DNA of 40,100 nucleotides from Candidatus Aminicenantota bacterium (GTDB lineage Bacteria > Acidobacteriota > Aminicenantia > UBA2199), in the NCBI GenBank assembly GCA_016934475.1, contig JAFGST010000037.1, positions 1 to 40,100 on the forward strand. The letters are read 5' to 3'. The position numbers and the translations under genes are program-made. The notes beneath the pieces are model-generated. The model did no database searches. It was not told the origin of the DNA and saw only the letters and a program-made list of their open reading frames with translations. This document shows, piece after piece, positions 37,226 through 40,100 of this stretch (its first letter is position 1; each line of letters opens with the position of its first letter).

Positions 37226-38218
37226 ATGATGAACAAGACACGGGTATCCATCGTCATCCCGGTGTTCAACGAGTCCGAGAACGTGGGTGTGCTCCACGGG
37301 GAGATCGCCGCATCCGTAAGGGATCGCCCCGAGGATTTCGAGATCATCTTTGTCGACGATGGCAGCTCCGACTCCTCCCTGGCCGAGATGAAGAAGCTCC
37401 GCCCGCTCGACCCCAGGGTCAAGATCGTCCAGCTGCGCAAGAACTTCGGCCAGAGCGCCGCCATCTCCGCCGGCTTCGCCTGCAGCCGCAGCGACGTGGT
37501 CGTGGCCATGGACGCCGACCTGCAGAACGATCCGGCCGACATCCCCCTGCTGCTGGACAAGGTGGCCGAGGGCTTCGACATCGTCAACGGCTGGCGCCGC
37601 CGCCGCCGTGACAAGTGGCTGACCCGGCGCCTGCCCTCCTATTTCGGCAATCTCCTCGTCTCCTGGATCACCGGTGTCAAGCTGCACGATTACGGCTGCA
37701 CGTTGCGCGGCTTCCGCAGCGACGTGGTCAGGAACCTGAAGCTGTACGGCGAGATGCACCGCTACATCCCGGCCATTGCCTCGCGCATGGGCATCCGCTC
37801 GACCGAGGTCGTGGTCAACCACCGCGAGCGCAGGTTCGGAAAATCCAAGTACGGATTGGGCCGCACATTCCGCGTCATCCTCGACCTGATCTCTCTCAAG
37901 TTCCTGCTGGCTTACTCGCACCGGCCGCTGCAGGTCTTCGGCGGCGCCGGGCTGTTGATGTTCCTGGCCGGGCTGGTCAGCGGCATCTACCTGACTTACA
38001 CTAAGTTCGTCCTGGGCCAGGGCATCGCCGGCCGTCCACTGCTGTTCTTCACCCTGTTGATGTTCTTCCTGGGCTTCCAGGCTATCTCCCTGGGGCTGCT
38101 GGCCGAGATGCTCTCGCGCATCTACCACGAGGGGCTGGACAAGGACGAATATTCCATACGCGAGCTCATCGGCTTTGACCATGACCATATTGATGATCGC
38201 CCCCGAGCCGTTCTTTGA
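37226..38218 (+). CDS. Family 2 glycosyltransferase with two C-terminal membrane spans (ArnC/GtrB/DPM1-like)
   Basis: 330 aa. The GT-A domain starts VSIVIPVFNESENVGVL, with VDDGSSDSS (about 44-52) and the metal-binding MDADLQNDP (DxD, near 95). RRFGKSKYGLGR (about 202-213) is the family's RxxGxSK block. Two helices follow (GGAGLLMFLAGLVSGIYL and LLFFTLLMFFLGFQAISL). Such enzymes move a sugar from a nucleotide donor onto undecaprenyl phosphate at the cytoplasmic face, for use in LPS or wall modification. Two ATGs in tandem at the start. It overlaps the next glycosyltransferase by 38 bp, so the two are co-translated. Confidence 0.93.
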   Translation: MMNKTRVSIVIPVFNESENVGVLHGEIAASVRDRPEDFEIIFVDDGSSDSSLAEMKKLRPLDPRVKIVQLRKNFGQSAAISAGFACSRSDVVVAMDADLQNDPADIPLLLDKVAEGFDIVNGWRRRRRDKWLTRRLPSYFGNLLVSWITGVKLHDYGCTLRGFRSDVVRNLKLYGEMHRYIPAIASRMGIRSTEVVVNHRERRFGKSKYGLGRTFRVILDLISLKFLLAYSHRPLQVFGGAGLLMFLAGLVSGIYLTYTKFVLGQGIAGRPLLFFTLLMFFLGFQAISLGLLAEMLSRIYHEGLDKDEYSIRELIGFDHDHIDDRPRAVL

Positions 38219-39371
38219 GCCGCGGGGGACCCCTTTCTCCGAGTTCTTCCGCATCCAGGCGCTCTCGGCTCTCGGCCACCGCGTCGACCTGGTCACCTAT
38301 CCCTTCGGGAGCGACAAGGACGTCCCCGGACTGCGCATCTTCCGCTGTCCGCGCCCTTTCTGGATCAAGGGGGTCAAGACCGGGCCTTCGGCGTCCAAGC
38401 TGGCACTCGATTTTTTCCTGTTCTTCAAGGTGCTTGGCCGGCTGCGGAGCGGCAGCTACGACCTGATCCACAGCCACGAAGAGGGGAACATCATGGGGGT
38501 CGTCTGCCAGAAGCTGTCGGGGATCCCGCACCTGTACGACATGCATTCCTCGCTGGTGCAGCAGATGACCAATTTCCAATTCACGCGCTCCCGGCTTGTC
38601 GTCCGATTTTTCCGGGCCATCGAGCGCATCTCCCTCAGGAACGCCGCCTCGGTCATCGTCATTTGCCGGGCGCTGCTGGATTACGCCTCCGGGATCACCT
38701 CCGCGGACAAGCTGACCCTGATCGAGAATTTCATGGACGACCGCCCCGCGGTCGCGGACGAGGCCCGGATCGACCTCCTGAGAAGCGAGATCGCCCCGCG
38801 GGGCAAGAAGATCGTCCTGTACGCCGGGACCCTGGAAGCCTATCAGGGCATTCCGCTGCTGCTGGACAGCCTGCGTCTCCTGGAAGACGAATTTCATCTG
38901 GTGCTGATCGGCGGCACGCCGCCCCAGGTGGAAAGCGTGCGCCTTCAGCTTCGGTCGCGGGGGCTGGACCAGCGCGCCTCGCTGCTCGGGCGCCGTCCCG
39001 CCGACGAGATCCCGGGGTTCCTGCAGGCGGCCGATGTCCTCGTGTCGCCGCGCACCCTGGGCAGCAACATCCCTTTGAAAATCTACTCCTGCCTGGCCAG
39101 CGGCGTTCCGCTCGTGGCCACCGACCTGCCGACCCATACCCAGACCCTCAGCGCCGACATTGCCGTCCTGGCCGCCCCGCTGCCGGAGGCCTTCGCCGCC
39201 GGCATCCGTGCGGCCTCCGGCCTGCGCGGGAGAAGGATCGCGTCCCGGGCCCGGGAATTTTTCCGGCGCAATTACTCCCCGAAGCGGTACCAGGAGCTCG
39301 TGGCCGCGGCGCTGGCCAAAGCCCTACCGGCCTCGACGGCCGCGTTTGACAAAAAAAAGACGATATGCTAG
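38181..39371 (+). CDS. Family 4 (GT-B) glycosyltransferase
   Basis: 396 aa. The N-terminal GT-B domain has EPFFEPRGTPFSEFFR and DLIHSHEEGNIMG; the C-terminal nucleotide-sugar domain has VLYAGTLEAYQGIPLLLDSL and ADVLVSPRTLGSNIPLKIYSCLASGVPLVATD, the usual donor-binding region. No membrane span. The start is ATG, with TTG two codons earlier and another ATG four codons later as alternatives; none has a strong ribosome site, as expected when translation is coupled to the overlapping GT2 gene. It probably adds a sugar to a lipid-linked envelope glycan together with the GT2. Donor and acceptor are unknown. Confidence 0.9.
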   Translation: MTILMIAPEPFFEPRGTPFSEFFRIQALSALGHRVDLVTYPFGSDKDVPGLRIFRCPRPFWIKGVKTGPSASKLALDFFLFFKVLGRLRSGSYDLIHSHEEGNIMGVVCQKLSGIPHLYDMHSSLVQQMTNFQFTRSRLVVRFFRAIERISLRNAASVIVICRALLDYASGITSADKLTLIENFMDDRPAVADEARIDLLRSEIAPRGKKIVLYAGTLEAYQGIPLLLDSLRLLEDEFHLVLIGGTPPQVESVRLQLRSRGLDQRASLLGRRPADEIPGFLQAADVLVSPRTLGSNIPLKIYSCLASGVPLVATDLPTHTQTLSADIAVLAAPLPEAFAAGIRAASGLRGRRIASRAREFFRRNYSPKRYQELVAAALAKALPASTAAFDKKKTIC

Positions 39372-39374
39372 AGA
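39346..39374 (+). promoter_or_regulatory. Possible promoter of the PP2C gene
   Basis: Plus strand: -35 TTGACA (39346-39351), 17 bp, extended -10 TGC-TAGAGA (39366-39374). It overlaps the end of the glycosyltransferase gene, about 120 bp before the PP2C ATG. The -10 is poor. Confidence 0.4.
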
Positions 39375-39494
39375 AAATCGGGAGGCCGGAGATGATGCAT
39401 TCCGCCCGGACGGCAGCCGCGACAGGAAGCGGAGGGAGTTCAGGAAGGCGACGCGGGATTTCCGGTTGCGCTGGAGAAGGCCGCACGGATTGAA

Positions 39495-40100
39495 ATGGAC
39501 ATTCATTTCTATGCCAAGAGCGACATCGGCAGGGTCCGGGCCGCCAACGAGGATTTCTTCCTCAACGAGAAAATCGCCGAGAATGAGTTTTTGTTCATCG
39601 TCGCCGACGGCATGGGGGGCCACCAGGCCGGAGACGTAGCCTCCAAGTTGGCCTCGGAGACCTTCCTTGAGACCTACCGCAGCCTGCGCCGCAAGAACAC
39701 CCCCATCCAGGCCGCCATGGAGGCGGCGGTGCGCAAGGCCAACTCGGTGGTGTTCCGCAAGGCGGCGGCCGACATAGAGAAAAGGGGAATGGGCACTACG
39801 TTCTCGGCCATGATCATCTCCGGGATGAAGGCCCATGTCGCCCATGTCGGCGATTCCCGCGTTTACCTGGTGCGCCGCAACCGGATCCGGCGCATAACCA
39901 CCGACCACTCCTTCGTTGAAAAGCTGGTCGAAGAGGGGCGGATCTCGGCCGACGAGGCGCGCGAACATCCCCAGAAGAACGTCCTCTACATGTCGCTGGG
40001 AGCCCGGGAAAACTTCACGCCGGAGATCATGAACGACATCGTCCTGGAGGAAGGCGACGCCATGGTCATGTGCACCGACGGCCTGAGCAACATGATCGAC
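39495..40100 (+). CDS. PP2C-type serine/threonine protein phosphatase (partial, C-terminus off window)
   Basis: 202 codons present. PP2C/PPM motifs in order: RAANEDFF (about 15-22), FIVADGMGGHQAGDVAS (about 34-50), GTTFSAMII (about 100), HVGDSRVYLVRR (about 116-127), TTDHSFVEKLV (about 133-143), LYMSLGA and CTDGLSN (about 193-199). The metal-binding aspartates D (VADG), D (TDGLS) are present, so it should be active on phospho-Ser/Thr, as Stp/PrpC partners of Hanks-type kinases are. The ATG is the only usable start; an in-frame stop at 39393-39395 limits the frame. The ribosome site is weak. The 123 bp before it hold no other gene. Confidence 0.95.
   Translation, partial: MDIHFYAKSDIGRVRAANEDFFLNEKIAENEFLFIVADGMGGHQAGDVASKLASETFLETYRSLRRKNTPIQAAMEAAVRKANSVVFRKAAADIEKRGMGTTFSAMIISGMKAHVAHVGDSRVYLVRRNRIRRITTDHSFVEKLVEEGRISADEAREHPQKNVLYMSLGARENFTPEIMNDIVLEEGDAMVMCTDGLSNMID

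Overview
The window is GC-rich, densely coded bacterial chromosome. It looks like a Gram-negative with a standard envelope: MsbA-type lipid exporter, PssA, AmpG-like transporter, periplasmic PDZ and penicillin-acylase proteins. No rRNA or other marker settles the phylum. The divergent but complete housekeeping genes, split coaB/coaC and simple intergenic repeats fit an uncultured lineage such as Aminicenantes or Acidobacteriota; that is a guess. I saw no prophage, transposase, CRISPR array or defence island.

Layout. 1-10067 (minus strand) is a long, tightly packed housekeeping run: serC, a 112-residue remnant of SerA, a pterin-binding methyltransferase-like protein, a DUF465 protein, pssA, msbA, yicC, gmk, coaC, coaB, a family-4 uracil-DNA glycosylase and priA, which runs off the left edge. 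Several products have lost textbook catalytic residues. PriA has no Walker A or DEAH box, CoaC lacks its usual cysteine, and the SerA-like protein has no NAD domain. The leader of the SerA remnant has a strong promoter and a hairpin that would hide the Shine-Dalgarno of a 33-codon leader ORF, which ends on the next gene's start codon.

10146-18904 carries a penicillin-acylase-family hydrolase coupled to a small membrane protein, an unrecognised 599-residue protein with its own promoter, an AmpG/PAT-family transporter on the minus strand, and a divergent pair of a LuxE-like acyl-protein synthetase and a transglutaminase-like protein. 18915-20418 holds tilS just behind a CAU-anticodon tRNA with its own promoter. 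20474-22178 has a dispersed repeat, a TPM-domain membrane protein and a divergent promoter region with a YtrA-like operator.

22200-24329 is a GntR/YtrA regulator, ABC ATPase and permease operon. 24401-27220 encodes a secreted beta-repeat protein and a double-PDZ protein, separated by a roughly 270-bp imperfect palindrome, and ends in a strong terminator. 27235-32806 holds a UPF0316 protein, a small unknown protein, an ACP/hexapeptide-acyltransferase pair, and an SGNH hydrolase/GlpD-like/YdjM-like operon. 32828-35975 is ettA plus a DEAD-box helicase with a long leader. 36028-40100 has a second SGNH protein, two glycosyltransferases and a PP2C phosphatase cut by the right edge.

A recurring theme is promoters whose -10 box lies only about 5-10 bp before the start codon (16412, 27831, 28307, 32769, possibly 37226). 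This suggests leaderless mRNAs are common in this organism. All promoter calls are by eye.
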